A stretch of DNA of 64,000 nt, from the NCBI RefSeq assembly GCF_038095995.1, contig NZ_CP146005.1, positions 558,001-622,000 on the forward strand, written 5' to 3'. The stretch's first letter is position 1. The number at the start of each line of letters is the position of its first letter. This document shows, one piece after another, positions 45,871 to 57,210 of this stretch. The translations under genes were made by a program, and so were the position numbers. The notes beneath the pieces were generated by a model. The model worked only from the letters and a program-made list of their open reading frames with translations, did no database searches and had not been told where the DNA came from. This stretch comes from Mesomycoplasma ovipneumoniae (GTDB lineage Bacteria > Bacillota_I > Bacilli_A > Mycoplasmatales > Metamycoplasmataceae).

Positions 45871-46312
45871 ACCGCGGATACATCTACCCGGTATATTCAT
45901 CACAAACAGAGAATCATGGAATATTTGGCTATTACAACGAATATTTGGAGCAAAAAAGATAATTTTTTCAACTCACGGAAATCCTGGATCGGCTAAATTT
46001 ATTGAAGAAAAATTTTTCGCTACCTCTAATTGTGGAATTTTGACTTCAAAAAAATATGCTGAAAGTACACTTTTTGCAATTCAGTTCGAAAAAAATTCCA
46101 AAAAATTTATTTCTCAAAGCACAATCCCGCATTTAATTAGCTCAAATGTCCTCAAAATTGAGCTAAAATTCACCATAGATGTTGGCGAGCAGCAAAAAAT
46201 TTCGCAACTTTTTGAGACTTTCGACTCTCTAATTCTTGCCTATGAGCAAAAAGTTGCCTATTCTGAAAAAATTAAAAAAATTTTATTAAATAAAATGTTT
46301 ATTTAGGTGATT

Positions 46313-49300
46313 ATGTATTTTAAAGACGAATCAGAATTTGAACAAGAAATAATTAATCAATTACAAAAACATGGCTGAAAAGGTTTAATAGATCATTCTA
46401 ACCCCGAAAAGGGTTTTTCTCATGTTTTAAATAATATAAATGAACAAGATTTAATAGAGAATTGAAAAAAAATTCTGTTTTATAATAATAGGGATAAGCT
46501 TAATGATATTAAACTTACCGATGAAGAAATGGATGAAGTTATTAGACAGATCCAAAAACACAAAGACTTTTATGAATTAAACACATTAATAACTAATGAG
46601 TTTATAAGTATCAAAAGAACATTCAATAAGCCAAGTGGTGAAAAAGAAATTAGAACAGTACAATTAAGAATATTTTCAAAACATGATATTGGTAAAGGGA
46701 ATAACATTTACCAAATTGCACGTCAAATAACCGCTACCAGTACAAAATTTATAAAACATCGAGCTGATTTAATGCTTTTATTTAACGGGATGCCTTTAGT
46801 TCATATTGAATTAAAAAATCATAAACCAATTAATGACGCTATACAGCAAATAAAAAATTATGCCGATTCTGGATTTTATAATGGTATTTTTAAATTAGTG
46901 CAAATTGTGGTTGCTATGAAACCTAATGAAATGTTGTATTTGCCAAATACAACTAAAACTGAAAATATTAAAAAACAAAATTTTTTAAAATGAGCTAATA
47001 AAGATAATGAAGTTATAAATGATTATTCAGTGTTAATTGATAAATTTTTCAGTATTCCCACAGTCCATAAAATGATTGCTGACTACACAATCGCCGACAA
47101 AAATGATATGAATCTTAAAATTTTGAGAAGTTATCAAGTTCATGCGGTTGAGAAAATTAGAAAGAAATTCGAGCGAAAGCAATTTTTTAACAATTCAAGA
47201 AAAATCGACCAAGGCGGATTTGTTTGGCACTCAACCGGTTCAGGAAAAACACTTACTAGTTTTAAATTAGCAACTCTTATTTTACAAAAACAATTTAGTG
47301 ATATTGTATTTTTTGTTGCTGATCGTATCGAACTGGTCAACCAAACTTCAAAAAAGTATGATAAGTGAAATCCTTCGAAAAAAATTGAGGTTAAAGTGCC
47401 AAAAACAACTAAAGATCTAATTGATGAACTTCGTGAAGATTCTATTAGTCATAAAATAATTATAACTTCAATTCATAAATTATCAAAGGCGGCAGAATCT
47501 TTAAAAACAAAAAATGACAAGGTGTCATCAAAAATTGCATCAATAAGAAAAACATTCATTTTTGATGAAGCGCACAGATCAACTTCTGGCGACATGCTTA
47601 ATAAAATAAGGTCGGAATTTAAAAAAAATTCAGTTATTTTTGGCTTTACAGGAACACCAATTTTAACTAATAACACAAAAGAGGGCATAAGTACTCAGGA
47701 AATTTTTGGCTCAGAATTGCACAATTACAAAATGTCGGAAGCTATTAAAGATAATAAAGTGTTAAAATTTTATTGTCAATACCGTTTTTTGAATAATATA
47801 CTTGCCCCAAGACTTGAAGAAATTCAAAAAAAAGTGGACGACAAGATTGAAATTAATGAGTATAACCAAGTTCTCAACGAAGATCCGAAAATAATTGAAC
47901 TTGAGGAGAAAATTTTTACTGAGTTCGAAAAAAGGTATAATACTGGTTACAAAAAAGAGGTTGCAAAAGATATTTTAAAGCAATGAAAAAATATAAGTGA
48001 TAAGGGTTTTTATTCAGCAATTTTTACCGTTAAATCAATTACTAGTGCTATTAAATATTTTGAAATTTTTAGAGATGAAATTAAAAAACAAGGATTAAAT
48101 TTAAAGATTACCGCACTCTTTGATGATTTAGTCGATTCATCTAAGGATGATTTTTTATATCGAGTAGAAGCCAAAGATGAAATTTTAAAACAATATAATC
48201 AAGATTTTAATGCTAATATTAAATCTCCTGAGGAATTTAAAAAGGATATTCAGGAGAGGTTAGAAAAAAAACGACAGCGATCATCTGGATCAAAAGATAA
48301 CACTGACCCATATCAATTAGATTTGTTAATTGTTGTTTATCAACTTTTAACAGGTTATGACTCAAAATACATAAACACCGTTTATTTTGATCGCGTTGTT
48401 GAAAATGAACATTTAATTCAAGCGGTTTCAAGAACAAATCGTATTGAAAACCCTAATTTTAAACCTCATGGAAATATAGTTTTTTACAACCGACCACATT
48501 ATATGCATAGTGCTATGATGAAAGCTTTAAAATTGTATGATTGTGGTGATCCAAAAATGGTTGATCCTGTAAACATTGAACAACATTTAAATGAAATAAA
48601 TGCCAATTTTAATGGTCTAAAGCAGCTTTTTATTAAATGAGATTGCGATGATTTTAACTGTGTTCCCGATTTAGATGATGATAATAAGGATGATTTTCGT
48701 AAATTTTTAGAATATTTTAACAAAATTCGCTACAATTTAAATATTGTCTTTATCCACAATTTTTCTTGGGAAGAAAACAAAAACAACCAAAAAATTTTGT
48801 TAAATGAAGAACAGTGGGAATTAATAAAATTCAGATATAAAAATGTTGATTGAAGCAAATTCATCGCTTCTAATCCTGGTCAAGAATATGAAGATCTTAT
48901 TATTGAAAAAGAGGATATTCCCACAAGTTTTCATACTGTTACATATGAAACATACATTCAAGGTATGGACGATAATTTTTCATTAAGTTGGGATAAATTT
49001 TTACAAAAATATAAACACCAGCTAATAACTAATTTTGAAAAAACTGATCAAGAACTTGCAAAAGATTGCTTAAAGAAAATGTGAGAAAAAGGAAAATCTT
49101 TTGATATCAAAGATTGTGTTAAACAAAAACAAAGAGAGAATTTGGATAAAGAAATAATTGAGTTTACAAAATCAACGGGGGTCAATATCAATAAACTTAA
49201 AGAAATTATTAACGATAATGGAGATATTAATAAAAATAACCAACTTACTGAATTAATTCAAGTCGAATTGACTTATGAAGTAAAAAAGTATATCGCACAA

Positions 49301-49408
49301 AAGTTAAATAGGAAAAATATTGAAAATGTTAAACCGGTTAATCTTCGTGAATTAGTTAAAGAATTTATCAAAGAATGTCGAGCTAAAAAAGCTAAAATTT
49401 TAACTTAA
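46313..49408 (+). CDS. hsdR: Type I restriction endonuclease subunit HsdR
   Basis: 1031 residues, ATP-driven DNA translocase and nuclease. The N-terminal nuclease domain includes KHRADLMLLFNGMPLVHIEL (PD-ExK type: Asp in RADLMLL, Glu-x-Lys in IELKNH). Motor motifs: FVWHSTGSGKTLTSFKLA (Walker A near residue 300), FIFDEAHRSTSGDM (DEAH) and IFGFTGTPI. The later VVENEHLIQAVSRTNRIENP corresponds to motif VI. The C-terminus is helical and ends AKKAKILT; the DNA for these last codons is repeated at 57.2 kb. With hsdS2 broken, activity depends on an S subunit from elsewhere. Confidence 0.94.
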
Positions 49409-49776
49409 AAAGCAAAATTATGAAATTTTTAAACTACTTTTTAGTTTAAAACACTGGCAAAAATCATAAAAAATATAACTACTATTTAAACTCAATGCAA
49501 ATAGAAAACTCATTTTTATTTAAATTGAGCCTAAAAAAATATGTGAAGTTTTGAAAGAGCCATAATTAAAAGCCTTAAATTTGTAGATTTCTAAACGGTT
49601 AAATTTAAGGCATTCCATCATATCTAAAAATATAATGGATAATTCGCATTTTCTGATTTTTTAGACAAAAAACATAATTAATTCCCCCTTAATTCTAATA
49701 TCAAAAATTTATTAATTATTCTTAAGTGAAGTTAATTATAACACAATTTTTTGCTAGACCAAGCATTTTTTTTTTT
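49383..49776 (-). repeat. R1 repeat element, copy c
   Basis: Reads leftward from a T tract at 49766-49777 down into the last codons of hsdR. The core (peptide SFKTSHIFLG) is kept but the small ORF is broken by a stop after four codons and others later. The 426-bp element (49777-50202) has inserted in its T tract; the remaining 5' end continues at 50203-50245. Confidence 0.75.
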
Positions 49777-50202
49777 TCCGAGTTTCCCAGTTTTAAGACA
49801 AAAATTCACTTTTTAGTGAATATAAATATGAAGAAACACCCGTAAATCGGTGTTTTTTTAATGTAAAACCTTAATTTTATAAGTAGCATTTGGTAGCATT
49901 TTAAGTAATTTTATGGTATAATTATAAATTATGAAAAAACAAAAATTAACTAAGTTGGTTTAGTATCGATGTTGCAAAAATTAAGACAAAGGGTTGAATT
50001 TAACACTTTAGATCAGCAAATTATATTTAAAAAACACGATGGTGTCCCTAGCGATCCAAACATTTGAAATAGATATGATTTTTACTTTGATATCTTAATA
50101 AATCACTAATAAAATTGTAACCAACTTTTACCAAAAAACTTAAAAAAGTCCCTAAAACCGGATACTTTTTTAAAATTACCTTATGAAACTGGGAAACTCG
50201 GG
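49777..50202 (+). mobile_element. 426-bp non-autonomous IS1634 derivative, copy A
   Basis: Ends CCGAGTTTCCCAGTTTTAAG and CTTATGAAACTGGGAAACTCGG are IS1634-like inverted repeats. Inside, the transposase start (ATGAAAAAACAAAAATTAAC at 49931) is joined directly to the 3' end of the transposase gene (TTGCAAAAATTAAGACAAAG onward); about 1.5 kb between is missing. It has inserted in a T tract, so the exact target duplication is unclear. Copy B at 61121 has the same length and the same internal junction. Confidence 0.8.
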
Positions 50203-50248
50203 ATTTTTTTTTTTTTTTTTGAAAAAGGTTAATTTCAAAATAATAAAA

Positions 50249-50276
50249 ATCCCCTTTAGTTCAAACTCAAAGGGGT
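50249..50276 (-). terminator. Terminator of the adhesin operon
   Basis: On the minus strand CCCCTTTGAGTTTGAACTAAAGGGG is followed by ATTTTTATT; the stem is CCCCTTTGAG with a short loop. Confidence 0.65.
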
Positions 50277-50321
50277 AATTTATTTGTTTAATTAGGCTTT
50301 TTTTAAAATTATTTAAATTTA

Positions 50322-53255
50322 CTAGTTTAAATAAGCATCTACAAAAGATTCTAATGTTTTATCACGAGCAACTTTAACTGCATTTTCATCATCGCCAAAA
50401 TCAGAATTTTTTACAACCGCAAAAGCCTTAATTAAAACTTTTGCTTTTGAATCTGGGAAAATTGGCCTTGGAAAATCTGAATCACTGGGTTTTTCTACAC
50501 TCACATCAGGATTAGGTCCAATTTGGAAATAATCAAGATTGTAGGTGTTAAATTTATTTGGTGAAGTTTTTCCTTGTTCATCTTTGTTAAAAATAGTTTT
50601 TGAATAAACCTTATCAAATTTAGGTCTTTGACTTGAAGATGAATATCCACTTACCTCTAAGGTTCCAGATCCATCGCTTTCTTTGTTCATTGAAATCTCA
50701 ACAACAATTGTTGATCCATCTTGAATAAACTGGGTGTCTGATTCAAAGTTATTTTTCTGGTTAAATTTACGGTAAAGTAGTGATCGATTTTGCAAAGTAA
50801 TTGTTGTCTCATCGCTGCTCTGTCTTGTTAGTTCGGCAAACTGATCGGGCTTAATTTCTTTTAGAACTTCAGGTGGTAAAATCAGGGCTTGTTGGGATCT
50901 GACGGGTTTGGCTTCTTCACCGCCGCCACTTGCAAAATTAAATTTAAAGTCATAATCAATTCCTAAAATATATGCAAATTGTGGATTTGCATTTTTGATT
51001 TCTTGAGCTTCAGAAACGGCTGGTGGGTTTGTTCCGCTGTCAGTTCCAGTATCGTTTTGTCTTAAAAAAGATCCTCTTGACCGAGTGTTTTTTACTCTTT
51101 GGACAAAAATTCCTTTACCTTCTTTTGATGAAACTAGGTAATGCTTGTTAAAATCGTTAATTCCGCTAATTTTAAAGGCCAAAAAGAATGAACCCTTGTC
51201 AATATTAGTTGGATTTTGTGGGGCTGTTTGTGAACCTGTTGATCCTAAAGGTGCTGATCCCGCTGCCCCCGAATCAGGAGTTGCACTAGTTTGACTAGGT
51301 TGGAATTTTATTGTTTTTGTGATTGAATATCCGTCATTTTCTTTAGTTATTTTCCCTTTAAATTTCAATTCGGGACGACCAAAATCACTAAGAATTGACT
51401 CGCCATCATCTTGAAGAACAACATCATTTTTACCGTCAATAAAAACTAAAGGATTAAATTCGCGAGTAATATCATAAGCAGTTTTTTCACTAAAAATATT
51501 GGAAATAACTATTTTTGAATCAGCTAGGTTTTGGCCGGTTTGTTTATCAATAAGACTAAAGTTTAACTCTAAAGCTTTTGAAAGTGGGGTTGAATTTAGT
51601 TCTAATTCAACATTTTGGGCATTGTTTTTTGCTAAAAGCAGTGTTTTTAGGATTGAAACACCTAGTCCAAAAGTTTTTTGACTGCCTGGGTTGTCAGTTA
51701 GTTGACTGTTTTCAGAATCAGAATTTTGGGGCTTAATTTCGGCGTCTTTTTTGATTTGTTCTTGTAAATCTTTGGTAAATTGCTGGATTTCTTCGGGAGT
51801 TCCAGTTTTTCCTTTTTCTAAAAAGTAAGTATTAGCAGCAACTTTTTCAATAATTTTGTCGTCTTGGTCTTCAGAGTTATTTTTAATTATATCAAAAATT
51901 TGGCTAACATATAAATTAATTTGAGTGGCCGTGATTGTCGGACTATTTTCAGGTTTTTGAAAGGAAAAATTAGTTGATTTTGCAAGACTTCCTTGGGCTT
52001 TTGCAATTTTGCGCTCAAGCGGTCTTAAATCAGGTTGAAAGTCTATTTCTAAGTCAAAATTTGGGACTTTTAGTGCTAAATTTTGATTTTTTGTCGGACT
52101 AACCTTAACTAAAAAGCGAACTTGTTGAGCCTTTAAAAGTTCATCTTTTTCAGAGTCGTCAACTTTTTTCAAAGAAGGTATGATTTCTAGATCCCAAATA
52201 TCGCTATCATTTGCGCGGAATTTAAAAGATTTTAGGAAATTAGATTCAAAAAATGAACTAAAATTAAAGTCGCTATTTGCTTTTTGGTATAAAACTTCTG
52301 CTAAAGATTGATCTTTATTAATTAAATCAGCTTGAACTTGCGGTTTTAGTTTGAAAATATCTTGACCACTTTGGGCGATAAAAACAGATAAGTCTTCAAA
52401 AATTTGGGACAAATTGGAGAGTCCTTGAATTGGAAGTTCAAAATTTGTTTTTGTGTTTGTGTCTAAATTTTGAATTTCTAAATTTAGACTTAAAGTCGCT
52501 TTTGAATCATCAAGTGCTGAAAAACTAAGATTTTTGTCTTTTAAAACAGGAGTGATAATTTGCTTTGAATTTAAAAAAGTAGGCAAATTTTGTCCGTTAA
52601 TTAGGTTTAGTCCGATATTGTTTTCAATAAAAGCACGTTCAAGTGCCCGAGCTGGACTTAAATTTTTCAAGAATTTTGAATAGGAGTCTTGAATTTTTGC
52701 TTTTAGTTCACTTGGGCTAACTAATTTTCTGGATTTTAAAATTAGTGAAGATTTTTTTGTGTCAATATCAAAATTTTCGAGCTGATTTGAGTCAGATTTT
52801 GTGCTAAATCCGGTTAAATTAATTTTTTTAGTAACTGTTGCATTAGTTTTAGGGTCGCTAACAAAAACTAAAACATCATTGATTGCGCTATTTTCAACCT
52901 TTACATCTTTTAGGTCAAAACTAATTTCAAAACCGTTATTTTTTAGTTCATCAAAGCTAAAAACTGTCGCTAAATCCAAACTATATAAAGGATTTGTTGC
53001 TAATTCAAGCGCTAATTTTGCTGATAAATCACTAAAATTAGTTTGAATTTTGACCTTATCTAGCAGTCCAAAAACTTGTTGTTTATCAATTGAACTAGCA
53101 GAATCAAGTTTGAAATCTTTAGGTTTTTCAGCAACTTTTTCAAAATATGATTTATTATAACTATTAAATCCAAGGGCAATACCGACAACCGTTGAAGCAA
53201 AAATTGTCGTTCCTAAGCCAATTGTTATTATTTTAATATGCTTTTTTGCAATCAT
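50322..53255 (-). CDS. P102-like adhesin paralogue
   Basis: 977 residues. The N-terminal helix IITIGLGTTIFASTVVGIAL exports and/or anchors it. Most of the rest is a beta-rich repeat-like surface region (SLNLEIQNLDTNTKTNFELP) with Ser/Gly/Gln-rich linkers near residues 640-670 and 720-740. Two matches to the S/T-x-F-x-D/E cleavage motif described for M. hyopneumoniae adhesins occur: TNFSD (72-76) and TYFLE (476-480). It follows the P97-like gene after 14 bp, with AGGAATTAAAATG at its start, as P102 follows P97 in the known adhesin operon. Confidence 0.8.
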   Translation of the reverse strand: MIAKKHIKIITIGLGTTIFASTVVGIALGFNSYNKSYFEKVAEKPKDFKLDSASSIDKQQVFGLLDKVKIQTNFSDLSAKLALELATNPLYSLDLATVFSFDELKNNGFEISFDLKDVKVENSAINDVLVFVSDPKTNATVTKKINLTGFSTKSDSNQLENFDIDTKKSSLILKSRKLVSPSELKAKIQDSYSKFLKNLSPARALERAFIENNIGLNLINGQNLPTFLNSKQIITPVLKDKNLSFSALDDSKATLSLNLEIQNLDTNTKTNFELPIQGLSNLSQIFEDLSVFIAQSGQDIFKLKPQVQADLINKDQSLAEVLYQKANSDFNFSSFFESNFLKSFKFRANDSDIWDLEIIPSLKKVDDSEKDELLKAQQVRFLVKVSPTKNQNLALKVPNFDLEIDFQPDLRPLERKIAKAQGSLAKSTNFSFQKPENSPTITATQINLYVSQIFDIIKNNSEDQDDKIIEKVAANTYFLEKGKTGTPEEIQQFTKDLQEQIKKDAEIKPQNSDSENSQLTDNPGSQKTFGLGVSILKTLLLAKNNAQNVELELNSTPLSKALELNFSLIDKQTGQNLADSKIVISNIFSEKTAYDITREFNPLVFIDGKNDVVLQDDGESILSDFGRPELKFKGKITKENDGYSITKTIKFQPSQTSATPDSGAAGSAPLGSTGSQTAPQNPTNIDKGSFFLAFKISGINDFNKHYLVSSKEGKGIFVQRVKNTRSRGSFLRQNDTGTDSGTNPPAVSEAQEIKNANPQFAYILGIDYDFKFNFASGGGEEAKPVRSQQALILPPEVLKEIKPDQFAELTRQSSDETTITLQNRSLLYRKFNQKNNFESDTQFIQDGSTIVVEISMNKESDGSGTLEVSGYSSSSQRPKFDKVYSKTIFNKDEQGKTSPNKFNTYNLDYFQIGPNPDVSVEKPSDSDFPRPIFPDSKAKVLIKAFAVVKNSDFGDDENAVKVARDKTLESFVDAYLN

Positions 53256-53269
53256 TTTAATTCCTTATT

Positions 53270-56200
53270 TTAACTTTGCTCTGTGGTTTCTGGTGTTGAA
53301 TCGCTTGAAGTTTGACTCGCGCTAACTTGTTTGATTACAGTAATATTGAATTTTTTTGAATAACGATATTTTTCTTCTTTTGGCTGTTCGATAGGTGGGG
53401 TAGCCGGAGTTTGCTCAGCTACTGGAGGCGCCGCTGGAGCTGGTTCTGCTGGGGTTTCTTCAGAAGTTAAAACTTGTTTTGTTTCAACAGTTTCAGAATT
53501 GGTTGATCCACCATCACCTTCTTGACTAGTTTGACCTTGATCTGAAGTGCTTCCATTATCTTCTTGTTGTTGACCAGTTTGGCTTTCTGCTGAAGTGCTT
53601 TCAGTATCACTTTGTTCTTGATCAGTTTTGGGCTGTTCTGAACTTGATTCATCATTTTTTTCTTTTTGATCAGTTTTTTCTTCGGCAGTAAGTTTTTCTA
53701 GATAAGATTCTGGAATTCCTACTTGAATTGTGATAAGTTTTTTATTTGGATCCTTTAAAATATCATCCTTAATTTCGATGTTAATTTTTAATTTAGGACT
53801 ATCTTTTTCTGTTGAAGTAAATAAACTAGTGAAACTTTGTTTAAGAATTTGGCTAATTTCTGCACCAAATTTTGGTAATTTTTTTGTAAGTTCATCTTCT
53901 TCTTGTTGAGGTTCGACAGGGGTTTGAGTCTCAGTCTCAGCTTTAGTTGGCTGAACTTCTTCAGTTTTTTGTTCAGTTTCAGATTCTTGAGTTTGTTGTT
54001 CAGCTTGAACTTCTTGCCCTTGTTGAACTTGCCCAGTCTGTTCACCTTGTTGAGTTTCTTGAACTTGTTCAGTTTTATCAGTATCACTAAAAGGTTTTGC
54101 AAACGATTTTGATTCTAAAATTTGTGAAGAAAGAATAGAAACTAAAGCCGCTTGAACCGCAGCTACACCTGACCCACTTGTTGTCGTGCTATTTGCATCA
54201 GTTAATTTTTTAAAATCTTCTTCACTAAGGTGAATTGTTTGGTAAGAAACAGGAATTGCATCGATTATTTGGTCGAGTTTTTTAGTAACTTCGTTAATTT
54301 TTGCAGTTTTTTCGTCAATTGTTTTGAGTATTAGCATGGTTTTTGGGCTTTCAAAAAGTGGAGTGCTAATTCTTCCAAATTCATCCCTTATTCCTAATTT
54401 ATAATAATAGTTAATAGCCTTATATTTTTTTGAAATATCTTTGCTTTGGACAGAAGGGTTTTGTTTTTTAATTTCCTCAAGATCGCTCAGTGAAATTTCA
54501 TCATTTGGCTCAAAAATAATTTCTGAATCTAGAAGAGCAATTTCTGACCAATTTTGATAATTATTTAGGAGACCTGCTTTGTAATAAAAGGCACTAATTA
54601 CATCTGCTAAAGTTTCAAAATTAGCGATATTTTCGTCAATTTTTTCAAATTTTGCAATTTGATCGCTTTTTTGGGCAAAAAGGTTTAGGCTTGTTAATGA
54701 TTCAAGAATTTTTTCATCATTTTTTAAAGTTGAAATTTTGGACTTAACATCTTTAGGTAAAAATAATGTTGATACAAATCCTGAATTTTCAAGGTTGGTA
54801 TATTGATTGTTAAAGCTAAATTTCTTAAAATTGCTTGAATTAAGTCTAACTTGTCTTGCACTTTCAAAAATTTTATTTCAATCAAATTTATAATCTCTAT
54901 CAAGATCAACAAAATTAAAAATTAGACCTGATATTTTTAAAAAATCAACAAATGCTTGAACTACAAGTCTAGGATTTTGTTTTGCTAAAAATGAATAAAA
55001 AGCACCAGTTTCATTAGGATTTTGCAAAAACTGAGTCGAATCTAATGAAATTGTACCGGTTTTTTGCGCATGTAGTGAATTATCAGTCTTAAAACTATTT
55101 GCATAGTCAAATGGGAAAATTAATGTTCCGGTTCAAGCTTTGATTAGACTTTCATGATTTGAATAATTATAATTATAACCACTTATACTTTGAAGATGAC
55201 GACTTAATTTTTCAAAATCATTATTTTGAATTAGTTGATCAATTTCTTTTTTACTATAAGGATTGTTAGAATCTAGTAAAAAGTATTTGTATTTTGGTTG
55301 TTTTTTGGTATGAGTATTACCTTCAGCTTCGGTAGTAGATTCGGTTTGAGTTGTTGTGTCAGATTGGGAAGTTGTGTCTGTTGCTGCAGGTTGGGTGGCT
55401 GTTGTAGATTGGCTTTCGGTGGAAACAGTATCATCTTGTACAGAAACTTGTTTTGCCTCTGATTCTTCAGTTTTTTCAGTTTTTTTAACTTCAGAAAGTT
55501 CTTTTTTATCCTTAGCAGTATCATCTTTTTTGAGCATTTTTAAATCAAAATTTTGATTTAAAAAAAGAAAATAGCGTCCATCGTCAATTTTTTGGTCGCT
55601 ATTTTCATCAATAATGCTAAAGTTTTCTAGGTTAAGAACACCTAATTTTTCTTCAACTATTTCCGATGATTCTTTACCGTAAAATTTCTCAGAAATTTGA
55701 ATTCTATAAGGTAATTTTAAGTCAAATTTACTGTCATTTTTAGAAATTTCAACATTAAAAGGATCAAAAACTAAATTAACACCTTGATTAGGTAATTTAT
55801 TTGATGAATTTTTTAGTCCAATATTCAAAGGTTTTTCTAAAACTTGATTGATTATTTGAACGATTTCTTTATTAATTTTTTTGTTTTTTATGTCAAAGTT
55901 CGATAAGGTGAATTTTGTCTGTAATAAATTTAGAAAATCTAGAACACTAATATTGACTAATTTTTTAGATTCAGTATTTGATAACTCAATACTTTCTATT
56001 AAAGATTTTGAAGTTGTAAATAATGAGTTTCCTTCATTATCAACAATTCTAACTGGTTCAATTCAACTTTTAACTTCAGGAAAATCAAGTAGTTTTTGAG
56101 CTTCTAAACTAAATTCAGCTTTCAAAAATAAATTTAAAAAACCTCTACCATCAACAAAGGCATATTCATTTGTTAACTGATTTTTTTCAAAGGTAAAATT

Positions 56201-57031
56201 AAAGATTTTATTATTAGAATCAGGAATTAAATTTTCCTCACTATTGTATATATCAAATAAAATATGCTTGATTTGTGGTAATAATTTACTTATTTTATTT
56301 TCAAGCTCCTTTGAAGTACGGGCTAAATTCAAAAAACTTAATATATCCTCAGCTCGCCTTAGAAAAATGTTGTCATTTAAAGTCGCCTGGGTATTTCCCG
56401 AATCAGCTGAGAATTCTTTGGTTGAGTTTTTATCTTTTAGACTAGAAAATTTAGTTTGAAAAAGTTTGATAATTTTTTGTAATTTAGAGCTAAAATTTGA
56501 TCGTAAAAATTGTGATTTTTGCAAAAAACTAATTTCTTGAGAATAAATATCTGATTGCACAAAACTTTGGTCAGGCAACTTTTGTTTAACTTGATATTTA
56601 ATTTCAAAACTTCGACTATCATCATTTGCTGTAATATCAACAAATTTTAGGTGTGGTTTATGAATATCAACTTCATCAGTGAGATCAATTTTTTGGTTTA
56701 GATCATTTGTTTTTTGAAAAACATCAACAAGGCGACTAAGATCGAGATCCTTTTGTTTGTTTCCGTTTTCATCAAAAATTATGTTTTTTATACTATAATA
56801 ATCATCATTAGCAGATAAATCACCTAATTTAAATGAGACTAAGTTAATTTTTTTGGCAAAATTTTGAACATTTTCTCGCGGATTACCCGAATAAGAAATC
56901 CGAGTAGTTAAAACGGCAGTAGCCGTAAAAACCCCAACTCCAAAAAGACTAACTGCTATTCCCGTTTTTGACAAAATATTTTTTCTCAAAACATTAAATA
57001 GTGATTTTTGTTTAGGTTTACTCATAATCAT
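53270..57031 (-). CDS. P97-like cilium adhesin paralogue
   Basis: 1253 residues (1251 if it starts at 57025). The N-terminus (VSLFGVGVFTATAVLTTRIS, NPRENVQNFAKKINLVSFKL, SDIYSQEISFLQKSQFL) aligns by eye with the P97 cilium adhesin. No AAKPE-type R1 cilium-binding repeats are present. Three low-complexity stretches occur instead: Thr/Ser/Glu-rich at about 510-570, Gln/Glu-rich at about 985-1045, and Ser/Gln/Pro-rich at about 1130-1250. Many Trp are TGA. A -10 box is only a few bases upstream. Family proteins are secreted, cut into fragments and bind cilia, glycosaminoglycans or plasminogen. Confidence 0.85.
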
Positions 57032-57034
57032 ATA

Positions 57035-57040
57035 ATTATA
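57035..57040 (-). promoter_or_regulatory. -10 box of the P97-like/P102-like operon
   Basis: TATAAT on the minus strand, ending only 3 bp before the first possible ATG (57029-57031). Transcription would then start near 57028, so the second ATG (57023-57025) may be the true start of a nearly leaderless mRNA. Confidence 0.45.
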
Positions 57041-57210
57041 CCTTAAAGTAAAATTAAATCTACATTAATTTAAAAAATTAAGCCCAATTTTTGCATTCAA
57101 ATCACTATGAACGGCGTCAAACTGCAAACTCAAGAAAAATAACTATCAAAACAAAAACATTGAATTTTAAATCTAACACTCATGAATGCAAAATCTGCTT
57201 ATTAATCAAA

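Larger units (their letters stand above)
43728..46306 (+). pseudogene. hsdS: Specificity gene hsdS2, disrupted by an IS3 element and frameshifts
   Basis: Starts MSKNKNIPEIRIGGFNQPWVKKRLG at 43728 and reads a first recognition domain (YGIPVLTPGKTFVLGYAK) up to NSKDN at 44066. An IS3-family element follows; the frame resumes at 45472 (SKDNLYFNYLILQKINYNVG), so excision would heal it. After the EQQKISQLFETFENL coil comes a second AG tract (11 units), where the frame is lost. A further one-base deletion near 45945 separates YIYPVYSSQTENHGIFGYYN from FGAKKIIFSTHGNPG. The 3' end (46040-46306) is the conserved coil. Needs at least three events to revive. Confidence 0.85.

Noticed and set aside
45472-46306. 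Reading hsdS2 as continuously open through the second AG tract
   Set aside because: Careful codon counting shows the frame from domain 1 ends at 45996 and the conserved 3' segment lies in another frame.
53788-54112. Overlapping frames on both strands in the P97-like gene (Lys/Asn-rich and Leu/Phe-rich peptides)
   Set aside because: Shadows of the Gln/Glu-rich coding repeat; the main frame is continuous through this region.
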